64,000 bases of DNA from an uncultured Acetobacteraceae bacterium (GTDB lineage Bacteria; Pseudomonadota; Alphaproteobacteria; Acetobacterales; Acetobacteraceae). Each line of letters opens with the position of its first letter. The first letter of the stretch is position 1. The position numbers were made by a program, and so were the translations under genes. The stretch spans positions 33,765-97,764 of the forward strand of contig CALMVI010000048.1 of the NCBI GenBank assembly GCA_937873095.1, in the 5' to 3' direction. Under the pieces are notes generated by a model. The model made no database searches. It worked only from the letters and a program-made list of their open reading frames with translations, and was not told the origin of the DNA. Shown one piece after another: positions 47,386 to 57,246 of this stretch.

Positions 47386-47580
47386 TTACTTGTGGGAAGA
47401 CACCTTCCCAAAGAAACGTTCCTCATTGTAAGCGGGACGGGGTAGCTGGCTTCCTGTAAACAGACCCGGGTTCAGGTTTTCCGCCACTTCGGGCGATGCC
47501 CGGAAATACGCTTCCTGACACACCTTATCAACGACAGCCTCAAGAAGAGCCGTAAGTGCGGCTGTGCCACGAGCTCCCAT
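47386..47580 (-). CDS. Small ORF of unknown function upstream of the GMC gene
   Basis: A 64-codon frame in a 322-base gap. It contains a Cys (VVDKVCQEAYF) and a C-terminal PRPAYNEERFFGKVSSHK. No recognised domain, signal peptide or strong ribosome site. It could be a small electron-transfer or assembly subunit of the GMC dehydrogenase, or non-coding. Listed because the gap otherwise has no gene. Confidence 0.3.
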   Translation of the reverse strand: MGARGTAALTALLEAVVDKVCQEAYFRASPEVAENLNPGLFTGSQLPRPAYNEERFFGKVSSHK

Positions 47581-47607
47581 CGCGTTGAACGAGCCCAGCT
47601 TAGTCTG

Positions 47608-49425
47608 TTATTCTGGACCCACCCTGTTGATTGTCAGAGCAGCGGCTACCAGTGCCAAGTGGGAGAAGGCCTGTGGAAAATTGCCAGCCTGCCGTCGATC
47701 GCGTGGACTGTATTCCTCCGAGAGCAATCCAACGTCGTTGGCCAGCGCCGTCAGCTGTTGAAACAGGGCACGCGCTTCCTCGTGCCGTCCTTGCAAAGCG
47801 TAAGCCTGAGCAAGCCAGAATGAGCAAGGAAGAAAGGCTCCCTCACCTGCGGGAAGGCCGTCCACACCCCCGTCTGTCTTGTAGCGCAACACGAAGCCGT
47901 CCTCGACGAGATCACTTTCGATGGCCTCGATCGTTTTGCTTACCCGAGGATCATCCGCCGGAAGAAACCCTACTTGCGGCATGAGCAAGAGGCTCGCGTC
48001 TAGATTGGCTGAGCCGAAACTTTGCGTGAAAACACCGCGGGCCTTATCAACGCCCTTGTCGCAGATTTCCTCGTGGATATGGTCGCGGAGCGCGCGCCAC
48101 TTCTCTAGCGGAGCCGATACCTTCAAGGTTTCGGCGTCCTTGATGGAGCGGTCCAATGCCACCCATGCCATCATTTTGGAATGGGTGAACTGGCGCCGGC
48201 CGCCTCGGACCTCCCAAATGCCGTCGTCCGGCTGGTCCCAGATCGTCGCAAGGTAATCGATGAAATGCGCCTGCATGGGCCAGGTTACATGGGACGCCGA
48301 TAACCCGTTCTGTCGCCCTACATGCATCGCGTGAGCCATTTCGCCGTAGACATCCAACTGCAACTGCTCCGACGCTGCGTTGCCGATCCTCACCGGCGAA
48401 GCGCCCTCGTAGCCTGGCAGCCATCCCGCGGTCCATTCGAGCAGCCTTCGCTCGCCCCCGATGCCATACATGATTTGCAGCTCTTCAGGGCTGCCCGCCA
48501 CCGCACGATGAAGCCAGTCATGCCAGGCCTGCGCCTCTTCGTAATAACCACCCCCCATGAGTGCGGTCAGGGTCAGCGTAGCATCCCGCAACCAGCAGTA
48601 ACGGTAGTCCCAATTGCGCGGACCGCCGAACTGTTCAGGCAGGGAGGTGGTCAGAGCGGCAACAATGCCGCCGGTGGGGGCATAGGTTAGCGCTTTCAGC
48701 GTCAACAGCGACCGGAGCACTGCCGCCTGCCAATCGCCCTTGTATTGGCACTTGCCGGCCCAGGCGCTCCAATAGGCTTCGGTGTCGGCCAGCGCCTCAC
48801 CGGCATCAAACGCGCTCGGCGTTCCCAAATGCGACTGGCCCCAGGTGAGCACGAAGTCGACACTTTCGCCGTCTGCTACCGTGAACTCGGCGATTGTAGA
48901 CCTGTCTCGTCCCATGAGGGGAACATCTGTCCGCAACACAGCCAAATTCGGACCCACAATGGCACTAATGCCACCTCCACTGTCCAGTCTGGTTACCCAG
49001 GGCATTGATGAACCATAGTCAAACCGCAGCACCAGCTCCATGCGCATTGCCAGGCGTCCACGCTTCCCCGTGACGCGGCGCACTATTGACGAATGGTCGC
49101 GACCCACCGGCATGAAGTCGGTAATGACGACGGTCCCCTCGTCGTTGGAGGACTCAGTCTCCAGTATCATCGTGTCGCCTCGATAGCTACGACGGACAGT
49201 TGCCGTGTGGTCGACGGGGGCTACAAGCCATCGACCGTGTTGTGAGTCACCGAGGAGTGCCGCGAAACACGCGTCGCTGTCGAAACGCGGCCAGCAGAGC
49301 CAATCGATCGAACCGTTACAACCGACGAGGGCGCCCGTTGTGCAGTCGCCTATCAGAGCGTAATCTTCGATGCGTTGTGGCTTATCGCCCTTCTGCGTCG
49401 GTTCACCGTTGGCGGTCATATGCAT
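47608..49425 (-). CDS. Glycoside hydrolase family 15 protein (glucoamylase/trehalase-like)
   Basis: 605-aa soluble (alpha/alpha)6-barrel enzyme. N-terminal IEDYALIGDCTTGALVG plus NGSIDWLCWPRFDSD is the bacterial GH15 signature; core motifs GGPRNWDYRYCWLRDATLTL, GYEGASPVRIGNAA, DDGIWEVRGG (general acid Glu) and ALANDVGLLSEEYSP (base Glu) are complete. No signal peptide, so it acts in the cytosol on alpha-glucosides such as trehalose or maltodextrin. ATG at 49425 chosen for the purine-rich leader; 49419 is an alternative. Located 45 bases after NDH-2, in a co-directional run with zwf. Confidence 0.9.
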   Translation of the reverse strand: MHMTANGEPTQKGDKPQRIEDYALIGDCTTGALVGCNGSIDWLCWPRFDSDACFAALLGDSQHGRWLVAPVDHTATVRRSYRGDTMILETESSNDEGTVVITDFMPVGRDHSSIVRRVTGKRGRLAMRMELVLRFDYGSSMPWVTRLDSGGGISAIVGPNLAVLRTDVPLMGRDRSTIAEFTVADGESVDFVLTWGQSHLGTPSAFDAGEALADTEAYWSAWAGKCQYKGDWQAAVLRSLLTLKALTYAPTGGIVAALTTSLPEQFGGPRNWDYRYCWLRDATLTLTALMGGGYYEEAQAWHDWLHRAVAGSPEELQIMYGIGGERRLLEWTAGWLPGYEGASPVRIGNAASEQLQLDVYGEMAHAMHVGRQNGLSASHVTWPMQAHFIDYLATIWDQPDDGIWEVRGGRRQFTHSKMMAWVALDRSIKDAETLKVSAPLEKWRALRDHIHEEICDKGVDKARGVFTQSFGSANLDASLLLMPQVGFLPADDPRVSKTIEAIESDLVEDGFVLRYKTDGGVDGLPAGEGAFLPCSFWLAQAYALQGRHEEARALFQQLTALANDVGLLSEEYSPRDRRQAGNFPQAFSHLALVAAALTINRVGPE

Positions 49426-49470
49426 CACTCTCTGTCTGTCTGACACGTTGCCGAAGCTGCGAGCTCGTGC

Positions 49471-50796
49471 TCACGATGTCGTACGGAGCGGCGAGGCTGT
49501 GTTATGTCCGATTTCACGGGCCGATTGCTGCAGCCCTGCGACGCCGGTGTCCATCAGCCGGGAACCGCGTGTGCGGAAGAGCCAAGCGGATAGCCATTGG
49601 AGCGTCACCAGCGCGCGATTGCCCAGTCCGTTCAGCAGAACAAGGTGCACTCCGGCCCAGAGAAGCCAAGCTGGCCTTCCGGTAAGTTTCGCATGAGGCA
49701 AGCTCGCCACAGCGGCAGACCGGCCGATGATGGCGAGGCTACCCTGGTCGTCGTAGTGGAACTTCTTGGGTGCTGCTGAGCCAGTCAAACGTGCAGAGAT
49801 GACCTTCGCAACAAATGCTCCGGCCTGCTTCGCGACTGGAGCGACGCCGGGCAACGGCCTTCCGTCTGCGCCGGCAAGGCTTGCCACATCACCGATTGCA
49901 AAGATTTCCGGATTCCCCGGAATTGACAAGTCAGGCTCGACGAGTACTCCGCCATTTTTGCTGCAAGGAGAGTCAAGCCATTTCGCGGCCGGGGTCGCCG
50001 CTACGCCCGCGCACCAGAACACGTTTGCACTACGAATTCGGTCATCTCCAGCCACCACGCCATCCTCGTCGACCTCGGACACATGCACGCCCGTACGAAC
50101 CTCTACTCCCATCAGCTCGAGTTGGCGCCGAGCATAGCGACCAAGCTTTTCTGGAAAGCCGCCCAATATGGTCGGACCTCCTTCGAACAGCAGTACGCGC
50201 GCGGTGTTTGTGTCGATGCGCCTGAACTCGCGACGTAGCGTATCGCGGGCTAGAATGCGTATGGATCCGGCAAGCTCGACGCCGCTCGCGCCGCCGCCAA
50301 CAATCACGAAGGTCAGCAGCCGAGCAACCTCGTCGGCATCATCCGCCTTGTTCTCGGCCCACTCGAATGCCCCGAGAAGACGCATTCGAATGGTCTCTGC
50401 GTCATAAAGGCTTTTCAGGCCGATGGAATGTTTTGCCCAGTCGTCGTGGCCGAACCAGCTCGAGGCCGAACCTGTGGCGAGAACGAGATGATCGTACCTT
50501 ATTTCGCCGACGTTAGCGACCCTGACTTTGCGGCTCAGCTTGTCGATGCCATCGACCTCACCGAGTATGACCTCGGCGTTGTGTTGGCGGGCGAGAAGTT
50601 CGCGGATCGGCGCCCCGATGTTCGAGGGGTCCAAGGCGGCCGTTGCAACCTGATAGAGCAATGGTTGAAAAAGGTGATGGTTGTTGCGGTCAATTATCAC
50701 AATGTCAGCCGGCGCATGCGCCAGCGACTTGGCTACACTCATTCCGCCAAAACCCGCCCCAACGACTACGACTTTCGGCCGTTTCGGTAAGGCCAC
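49471..50796 (-). CDS. ndh: Type II NADH:quinone oxidoreductase
   Basis: 441-aa non-proton-pumping NADH dehydrogenase. FAD motif VVVGAGFGGMSVAKSL, the family's NNHHLFQPLLYQVATAALDP, second dinucleotide fold VIVGGGASGVELAGSI, AIGDVASLAG before the C-terminus, and a hydrophobic LLWAGVHLVLLNGLGNRALV tail for membrane association. It feeds NADH electrons into quinone without pumping. Starts one base after the zwf stop, strongly suggesting cotranscription and coupling to glucose-6-phosphate oxidation upstream and to bo3 oxidase nearby. Confidence 0.94.
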   Translation of the reverse strand: MALPKRPKVVVVGAGFGGMSVAKSLAHAPADIVIIDRNNHHLFQPLLYQVATAALDPSNIGAPIRELLARQHNAEVILGEVDGIDKLSRKVRVANVGEIRYDHLVLATGSASSWFGHDDWAKHSIGLKSLYDAETIRMRLLGAFEWAENKADDADEVARLLTFVIVGGGASGVELAGSIRILARDTLRREFRRIDTNTARVLLFEGGPTILGGFPEKLGRYARRQLELMGVEVRTGVHVSEVDEDGVVAGDDRIRSANVFWCAGVAATPAAKWLDSPCSKNGGVLVEPDLSIPGNPEIFAIGDVASLAGADGRPLPGVAPVAKQAGAFVAKVISARLTGSAAPKKFHYDDQGSLAIIGRSAAVASLPHAKLTGRPAWLLWAGVHLVLLNGLGNRALVTLQWLSAWLFRTRGSRLMDTGVAGLQQSAREIGHNTASPLRTTS

Positions 50797-52383
50797 CTAT
50801 TTGCTCGCCTTTTGCTGCGATCCAGCTTCGTGCCCGACCGGCAGCCAGCTTCTGCCATCGCGTGCGAGGAGTGCATCAGCCGCTTCCGGTCCTTGACTGC
50901 CTGCGGCGTAACTGTGTAGCTGGGCCTGATTGCCGCTCCACGCATCCAATAGTGGCTGAACGGCCCGCCAACTCGCCTCGATAGCGTCGGCGCGCTGAAA
51001 CAACGTCCCGTCTCCCATCATGCAGTCGTAAAGCAGCGTCTCGTAACCGACAGCGGGCTTTTCCTGAAAGAAGTCCTTGTAGTGCAGGGCACTCTGAACT
51101 TGCCCGAGTCGCATTTCAGGCCCTGGAACCTTCGCGTCAAACTGCGTGACCACCCCCTGTTCGGGATCGATGAGAAGGCGCACGACGTTAGGCGTCAGCT
51201 GGTCCACAGGCGTATCTCGAAACATGTTATAGGGTGCCGGCCTGTGATGGATGGAAATCTCGGTCTTGCGTCCGGCCATGTGCTTGCCGGTTCGGATGTA
51301 GAACGGCACGCCGGCCCATCGCCAATTGTCAATCAGCAGCTTCAACGCGACATAGGTCTCGGTCCGACTATCCGGTGCCACGTCCGGCTCTTGCCGATAA
51401 GCAGAAACATCGTGGCCCAGGGACGTACCCGCCTCATACTGCGCACGCACAGCCTGGTTGGGATCCAAAGGCTGGATCGCCGACAGCAGCTTGGCCTTCT
51501 CACTTCTAACATCATCCGCATCGAAGGAATTCGGCGGCTCCATTGCAACCATGCACAGCAGCGTGAACAGGTGGTTGGGTACCATGTCGCGCAGAGCGCC
51601 TGTTCCTTCATAAAAGGAGCCGCGACCCTCCACACCGACCGTCTCCGATGCCGTAATCTGCACGTGATCAATGTATTCGCGCCGCCAGGTCGGCTCAAAC
51701 ATGCCGTTCGCAAACCGCAGAGCCATAATGCTCTGAACTGTTTCCTTCCCAAGAAAGTGGTCTATGCGGTAATATTGGCTCTCGTCACCATGCTTCAGGA
51801 TGCAGGCGTTAAGTGCCTGTGCCGAAGCAAGGTCAGACCCGAAGGGCTTTTCGATAATGACATTTCGGAATTTTCCATCCTCCTGTCGCAGTAAACCTGA
51901 CTTGCCAAGCCCCTCTATGATGACCGCAAAGAAGCGGGAAGGGACGGCAAGATAGAAGATGGCATTGCCGTTGCCAATCGCCTTCCGAATGTCTGTGAAC
52001 GTATCGTCTTTGGTGAAATCGCCCTGGATATGGTTCAGGCGTTGCGATAGCCATTGCCAGGCGGCTTCATCTAGTTCAGGAGTGTAGGATTCTGAGGTCG
52101 GGTCTGTAGTGAACGACCGAAGCATATGGTCGAGCGATCCCTTCCATGACTCGGTTGTGTTCTGGCCCCTATCCACGCCGAAAACCGAAAAGTCGTTCGA
52201 AAGTAATTTGCTGCTGGCCAGATTGTACAGCGCAGGAATAAGAAGTCGTTTTGTCAGATCGCCATCTGCCCCGAAAATCACGAGAGTGCACGCGTTCGCG
52301 GCGGTTGAACCCGCGCGCGTTCCGACATCCGCGCCTGATTGACCCTTAGGCGAAGCGTTTTCGATTGTCGTTCCCTGGTCCAT
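50797..52383 (-). CDS. zwf: Glucose-6-phosphate dehydrogenase
   Basis: 528-aa NADP-dependent enzyme of the oxidative pentose phosphate and Entner-Doudoroff routes. Motifs: N-terminal dinucleotide strand VIFGADGDLTKRLLIPALYNL (usual form GASGDLTKR), the active-site RIDHFLGKE, VVIEKPFG-like FRNVIIEKPFGSDL and HVQITASETVG. The first 25 residues are an extra, low-complexity extension. ATG at 52383. The first gene of the zwf-ndh-GH15 run; together they could process glucose released by GH15. Confidence 0.95.
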   Translation of the reverse strand: MDQGTTIENASPKGQSGADVGTRAGSTAANACTLVIFGADGDLTKRLLIPALYNLASSKLLSNDFSVFGVDRGQNTTESWKGSLDHMLRSFTTDPTSESYTPELDEAAWQWLSQRLNHIQGDFTKDDTFTDIRKAIGNGNAIFYLAVPSRFFAVIIEGLGKSGLLRQEDGKFRNVIIEKPFGSDLASAQALNACILKHGDESQYYRIDHFLGKETVQSIMALRFANGMFEPTWRREYIDHVQITASETVGVEGRGSFYEGTGALRDMVPNHLFTLLCMVAMEPPNSFDADDVRSEKAKLLSAIQPLDPNQAVRAQYEAGTSLGHDVSAYRQEPDVAPDSRTETYVALKLLIDNWRWAGVPFYIRTGKHMAGRKTEISIHHRPAPYNMFRDTPVDQLTPNVVRLLIDPEQGVVTQFDAKVPGPEMRLGQVQSALHYKDFFQEKPAVGYETLLYDCMMGDGTLFQRADAIEASWRAVQPLLDAWSGNQAQLHSYAAGSQGPEAADALLARDGRSWLPVGHEAGSQQKASK

Positions 52384-52581
52384 CGTGTTCTCCTAAGAAC
52401 TCCCGGCTGATGCAGCAGATCAATCAACGCTATGGTCGTGACTTTAGACCCACGTTGATTATCCTGGCGCATCGCGTCGTGGCGTTGGAAGATCGCAAGA
52501 TCTGCGTGCAAAGTCTTGTAAGAATCAGACGAAGATTGCGAGATCAGGACCTTCTGTAGGAGGTCAACTGCATGTCAGGCC

Positions 52582-53139
52582 TTATCTTACGAGACCGGCG
52601 GCCATGATGTCGGCTGCCCTCGCTAGGGCAAGACTTGTTGTGCCGGCTTGATCCGTAGTCGAGGGACCGAAGCCTTGCACCACGATGCGCATCGGTTCGA
52701 GGTATTCAGGTTTTTCCCTGTATTTAAGAGCGGCGAAACCGGTAAGCGTAACTCGCCCGTTCGGAGTCCTGTCGAGTTCCCGTAAGGAAATTACGACATC
52801 AACATCTGGCGGCACTCCGAGAACGCTTCCGCCCGAAAGCACGTTGGAGGCGGGCAGGCGCTGGGCAAGATCCTCGGCCATGACCCGTTGTAGCATCGGC
52901 TTCAGCGGTTCGCTCCACCAGTCGTTCTCAGCGACGACGACACGGCCGTGATCCGTGAAGCGCACGATCTCCTCCCGTTCGAGGTAACGCGGGATGTCGG
53001 CAACGCGTACGACGATGACGGAGGGAGCCGCGCTGCGTGCTGTGCCCCCAACAGGCTCGAGTGTGTAAAGCGCAGGGCTCGGGCTGGCGCAGCCTGCCAA
53101 AGTCATCCCAAGCATCATGCAGGCAATACGGAAGACCAC
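52582..53139 (-). CDS. pqiC: PqiC-like outer-membrane lipoprotein (ABC transport auxiliary component)
   Basis: 185-aa lipoprotein: signal with lipobox LAGC, then the PqiC/DUF330 domain with YTLEPVGG, VRVADIPRYLEREEIV, NDWWSEPLKPMLQRVMAEDLAQRLP and a C-terminal helix. PqiC anchors the PqiB periplasmic tube at the outer membrane for phospholipid transport. It begins three bases after the pqiB stop, the usual order. Confidence 0.9.
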   Translation of the reverse strand: MVFRIACMMLGMTLAGCASPSPALYTLEPVGGTARSAAPSVIVVRVADIPRYLEREEIVRFTDHGRVVVAENDWWSEPLKPMLQRVMAEDLAQRLPASNVLSGGSVLGVPPDVDVVISLRELDRTPNGRVTLTGFAALKYREKPEYLEPMRIVVQGFGPSTTDQAGTTSLALARAADIMAAGLVR

Positions 53140-53142
53140 GCG

Positions 53143-54843
53143 CTACTCCACCGCGCGCGCGGTGCGGCCGCGGATGAGCGCTTCGGGATGCCTGGACAGC
53201 AAATCCGCAACCATCCGGACTGATTCCGCGGTGTCCGAAACTTGCGTAAGTACTTGATCGAGGTCGCGCGCGAACTTGCTGTTCCCCGCCGAGCCTGCCG
53301 AAACAGAGCCCGTAAGCGCCTTGACTTGCGTGAGAGCATCCTGCAGTTCCGCTGATATGGCGGGTAGCCGCTTCAAGGCTGGCGCTGCACCTGCATCGGC
53401 GTGTCTTACCAGCTGTTGCGCTGACATCAGTGCTCCGTCCAAGTGGGTGAGTGCTTGCTTCAGCTGCTGGCCATTTACGACGCCATTCACGCCTTTGAGC
53501 GCACCATTGAGGTTGAAACCGATTTGCTCGAATGGCATTCGGTCGATCTTCTTCAGCAGCCGGGTAGCAGAGGTGGTGACATCATCAAGGCCGCCACTGC
53601 TATTCTCGCTTGACGGGATGATCAGCGTGCCTTCCTCCTCGCCCAGACCGGCGGGTGTCGCGTCGGCGTCGATCTTCAACGAGAGCATTTTCTGCCCGGT
53701 GATCAGACTGCCGCCTTCCAAATGCGTCCGAAGCCCGTCTTCGACCAGGACGCGCCAGCCCTCCGGGAAATGTGGTGGTGACTTTCGCCCGGCTGGTTTC
53801 ACAATGCCAAGTTGAACTGTGAACGCTACACGAACCCGTGGCTGATTTGTGTCGTTGTCGAATTGGGGTTCGACCGAGGTTACGTCGCCTATGCGCAAGC
53901 CCATGAGCATCACGGGCGCGCCAACCACGAGACCACCGACCGAGCCCGTCATGTACGTAGCCAGACTTGCCCTGCGCGGCGCCGTGCTGGACTCAGCCAA
54001 GTCGGCATCGGGATAAAGCTTGAAGCCATGCCCGTCGGAACTGGCCAATGATTGTTCCGTCGGGTTCGATGTGTCGAAAGTGATGCCACCAAGCAGCGCC
54101 GCCTTGACGCTATCAACCTGCAGCTTGATGCCTTCCGGCGCGAGCTTAACGGTGACGCCGGAGGTATTCCAGAAGCGTGAATCATCGTGCACCCATCGGT
54201 CATAGGGCGCGGAGACGAATATATCCAACGTGACACTGCCAGCGTCCCTGGCGATGTGCCAATCGATGACTTTGCCGACATCGACGTCCCGAAAGAAAAC
54301 CGGGGACCCGTTGCTCAGGGCACCGAGACGCGGCGCGGTAAGCTGGAAATGGTGGCCGGGATTACCCGGCTCCAACATTGGCGGCTGCTCCATGCCGCTG
54401 AAACGCGAGCGACGCGGGCCCTCGGGTGAGCCCGGTACCATGCTCATATAGGAGCCGGAGAGTATCGTGTTCAAGCCGGTGACCTCGCCCGCGAACAGGC
54501 CTGGCTTCACGACCCAGAACTGCGCCCCCTCGGTCAGCAGCGGCTCTGCCTTGCTGATCATTCGCACATGCATGATCACCTTTCTGCGGTCAGGCGTAAG
54601 ATCGAACGACTCAACGCTGCCCATCGGCATGTCGCGATACTTGACCTGGCTTTGGCCAGCCTGGAGGCCTTCGGCAGAGTTGAAGGTGACGTCGATCAGC
54701 GGCCCTCGCCGTGACAATGTCGTCCATAGCAGCCACAGACCTATGACAAGGCTGGCCATAGGGATGAGCCACACCCAGGAAAACCTACGCGGCCGTAGGG
54801 CGGCCTGAGGCCCCGGTGCTTCGCCGGGCAGTGTGTCGCTCAT
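53143..54843 (-). CDS. pqiB: PqiB-like MCE-domain protein
   Basis: 566-aa inner-membrane-anchored protein with one N-terminal helix (WVWLIPMASLVIGLWLLW) and three mammalian-cell-entry domains in tandem, for example GPLIDVTFNSAEGLQAGQSQVKYRDM and GSPVFFRDVDVGKVIDW. The C-terminal part is a predicted long helix that forms the periplasmic needle in E. coli PqiB. Start at 54843 overlaps the pqiA stop (ATGA). It forms a lipid channel between membranes. Confidence 0.93.
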   Translation of the reverse strand: MSDTLPGEAPGPQAALRPRRFSWVWLIPMASLVIGLWLLWTTLSRRGPLIDVTFNSAEGLQAGQSQVKYRDMPMGSVESFDLTPDRRKVIMHVRMISKAEPLLTEGAQFWVVKPGLFAGEVTGLNTILSGSYMSMVPGSPEGPRRSRFSGMEQPPMLEPGNPGHHFQLTAPRLGALSNGSPVFFRDVDVGKVIDWHIARDAGSVTLDIFVSAPYDRWVHDDSRFWNTSGVTVKLAPEGIKLQVDSVKAALLGGITFDTSNPTEQSLASSDGHGFKLYPDADLAESSTAPRRASLATYMTGSVGGLVVGAPVMLMGLRIGDVTSVEPQFDNDTNQPRVRVAFTVQLGIVKPAGRKSPPHFPEGWRVLVEDGLRTHLEGGSLITGQKMLSLKIDADATPAGLGEEEGTLIIPSSENSSGGLDDVTTSATRLLKKIDRMPFEQIGFNLNGALKGVNGVVNGQQLKQALTHLDGALMSAQQLVRHADAGAAPALKRLPAISAELQDALTQVKALTGSVSAGSAGNSKFARDLDQVLTQVSDTAESVRMVADLLSRHPEALIRGRTARAVE

Positions 54844-56144
54844 CGTGTCGCCTTGTCCCACATCAATCGAGGATCGAAGCTCTCGGCGGCGAACATCGTG
54901 AAGACGACAACAGCGGCAAAGGCGAGGGCGCCGCTGCCCGGGTAGATGGTGGCGGCGCCACCAAACTGCACCAGAGCCGCCAGGATAGACTCCATGAAAA
55001 TGTCGATCATCGACCAGCGACCGATCGTAGCCACGACCCGGTAGAGCGACGACAATTGCCGCAGATGCGTGCTGCGGCCGCGGATCGCAACGAACAGCAT
55101 GACTCCCAGACCAAGCAGCTTCAGCACCGGCACGGCCACGCTTGCGAGGAATACGATGACGGCGAGGAGAACTTGCCCGGCGCCAAGCAACTCCCAGACA
55201 CCAGACAAGATTGTGCTGGGGCTACCCTGGTTTAACTTGATCACGGTCAGTACCGGAAAGGTATTAGCCGGCGCGTAAAGGATTAGCCCGGACATCGCCA
55301 TTGCTGCGGTCCGGGCAAGGCTGTCAGGTTTGCGGCGATGCAGCTTGGTGCTGCATCTCGGGCAGCTCGCGGCCGCAGCCGATGGATGGCAGGCGAGCGC
55401 GCAGGTCGGGCAGGATATCGGCTCCGGTTGCAGAGTGTCGGCACGCGCAGCAGCGCCAGGCGGCAGTACCATGGGTGCTACGCGCTCGATGGCCTCCCAT
55501 ACAGACTGCTTGTCCAGGCTGGCATCCGTTGCGATGGTGAGGATCATGAAGCCGAACAACGCGAAGAAGCCCGCGCCGATCTGCATGTAGACCAGCGCGC
55601 CAAGCTTTGAATAGGCGACAAAGTAGCCGACGAGAAACACTTCTATCATCGACCACGGCCGCAATCTGTTGCGCCAGGCAAATGCGCCCTGCAGAAACGG
55701 GAACCCCCTGCCAAGCCGTAGCCCAACCATCGTGTAGAGCAGCAGGCCGGTGGAGACCGCTGGCGCAATGACGGTCGTGAACACGACGAGGACGGAAAGT
55801 TCCCACAGGCCGCTCTGCGCGAGGGCGATAGGCCCTGAAACCAGAAAGGCCGGGCGCCGCTGGCCGATGGCTTGCACAACGGCGATGACGGTTACTGACC
55901 CGACGGCGAGAAGAACAGCCGCGCCGAGACTGAGAGCCAGGACGATGTTCATCGGGTCAGCCGAACTGCGGCGGAGCGTGGCGTTGCAGCGCAAGCAGGC
56001 GGCGATGACGCCGTTCCGCAGCGGTGGAACGACTTGCGGCAATGCGCAGTCATGGCAGGACAGAAGAATCGGCCGGCGACCGCTCTCGCGGGCGACAAGC
56101 CCGGCATACGCGGTCCTGGAAGCCGGATGCGTTGGCACATGCAT
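54840..56144 (-). CDS. pqiA: PqiA-like inner-membrane protein
   Basis: 434-aa polytopic protein with two PqiA repeats. Two zinc-ribbon-like pairs (CHDCALPQ with CLRCNA, and CPTCALAC with CPRCSTKL) precede each membrane half; about eight helices in total, with SMIEVFLVGYFVAYSKLG and SMIDIFMESILAALVQFGG as the paired repeat segments. ATG at 56144 with GGAGGG upstream; the longer frame is a shadow. It energises or feeds the PqiBC lipid path. Confidence 0.9.
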   Translation of the reverse strand: MHVPTHPASRTAYAGLVARESGRRPILLSCHDCALPQVVPPLRNGVIAACLRCNATLRRSSADPMNIVLALSLGAAVLLAVGSVTVIAVVQAIGQRRPAFLVSGPIALAQSGLWELSVLVVFTTVIAPAVSTGLLLYTMVGLRLGRGFPFLQGAFAWRNRLRPWSMIEVFLVGYFVAYSKLGALVYMQIGAGFFALFGFMILTIATDASLDKQSVWEAIERVAPMVLPPGAAARADTLQPEPISCPTCALACHPSAAAASCPRCSTKLHRRKPDSLARTAAMAMSGLILYAPANTFPVLTVIKLNQGSPSTILSGVWELLGAGQVLLAVIVFLASVAVPVLKLLGLGVMLFVAIRGRSTHLRQLSSLYRVVATIGRWSMIDIFMESILAALVQFGGAATIYPGSGALAFAAVVVFTMFAAESFDPRLMWDKATR

Positions 56145-56163
56145 GCGAAACGGTCCCTCCACG

Positions 56164-57246
56164 TCAGCCGGCAGGAATGGTGATGACCGTGCCGGGACTG
56201 CTGCTTGTTTCGGCAAGCGAGAGCAGCACCGTAACGACGGAAAAAGCGAGCTTGCTGTCGAAGTCGCGGTCGTCGATCCAGAACCAGTGATCTTCATATG
56301 AAACTGCTGCGAACTCCCGTCCCGGGTTCGTCCGCGCCGAATGGATCGCTACAACTGGCCGCGGCTCCGTCTCCACGGGCACGACCGACGATCTCGTCCT
56401 TCCCTGGGCCACGTCTTCAGCGGGAACGTCTGCCTGAAAGGCAAGCTGCCCGAGCACGCCCAGCATCGGGCGTGTCAGCAGGGCCAGCTGCCGCTTTGTC
56501 GCCGGGGCGCGTCCGTAGACCACCTCCAACTCAGGGGTGAATGGCGCGATGCCCAGCAAGCGACGGACGTGTTCCTCGGTCGAAGCCATTTCCTGATCTT
56601 GCGCGGGCGCCAACGTCAGATAGACGCTCCCTGGTCCGGGCGGTGCTTTCTTTGCCTTGTCGACGACCTTGCTCTCCAACCGGATGCCGAGAAGGCCGCC
56701 GACCTGAAGTCTGCGAAGATCGTGCAGCAGCAGGAAGAAATCTGGGGATCCCGCGCCGCTACGCGCCGCCAGGCCGGTCGAGTTCCGCAAGCCTCCGATG
56801 GATTGCACCGCCAGGCGGAACAGCACATCGATCGGCAGGCCGCCTTGTGCAAGCGGCAACAATTCCGCGGGAGAGAGCGGGCGCAGGAAGTTCTCTGCAT
56901 AATGGTCGCCGGTGACCGGCTGAAACGTGAAAGTCGGACTCTCCTGCAACTGCGCAGAAGCACCGCCGCTAAGATACGTGCCAGGCGGCGCGTTCGGGAA
57001 AACCTCGAAGCCACCGGTGACGCTGCGTTGCAGCTGATAGCCGGCAATCACCTGTGTCACGTCGAGGAACGTCGGCGCCTCGCCGTAGCGCAGCCGTATG
57101 ACGTTCAGCAGGGTCTGCTGCCGTTCGGACTCCGACACGGCCCGGGAGTAGCCGAGTTGGTCCTCCTCCAGCTTCATGTGCCCGAGACTGAAGCAGGCGG
57201 ACAGAAGCAGACACGCCATCGGCGACGCCACGGCGCGGATTTTCAT
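56164..57246 (-). CDS. Uncharacterised lipoprotein
   Basis: 360-aa exported lipoprotein: signal MKIRAVASPMACLLLSAC, mature FSLGHMKLEEDQLGYSRAVS. A beta/alpha mixed body with LLNVIRLRYGEAPTFLDVTQVIAGYQLQ, no recognised domain. C-terminal YEDHWFWIDDRDFDSKLAFS is strongly polar. Coupled by a four-base overlap to the small membrane protein before it and followed 19 bases later by pqiA, so it belongs to the same transcription unit and may be an additional envelope component. I do not recognise the family with confidence. Confidence 0.65.
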   Translation of the reverse strand: MKIRAVASPMACLLLSACFSLGHMKLEEDQLGYSRAVSESERQQTLLNVIRLRYGEAPTFLDVTQVIAGYQLQRSVTGGFEVFPNAPPGTYLSGGASAQLQESPTFTFQPVTGDHYAENFLRPLSPAELLPLAQGGLPIDVLFRLAVQSIGGLRNSTGLAARSGAGSPDFFLLLHDLRRLQVGGLLGIRLESKVVDKAKKAPPGPGSVYLTLAPAQDQEMASTEEHVRRLLGIAPFTPELEVVYGRAPATKRQLALLTRPMLGVLGQLAFQADVPAEDVAQGRTRSSVVPVETEPRPVVAIHSARTNPGREFAAVSYEDHWFWIDDRDFDSKLAFSVVTVLLSLAETSSSPGTVITIPAG

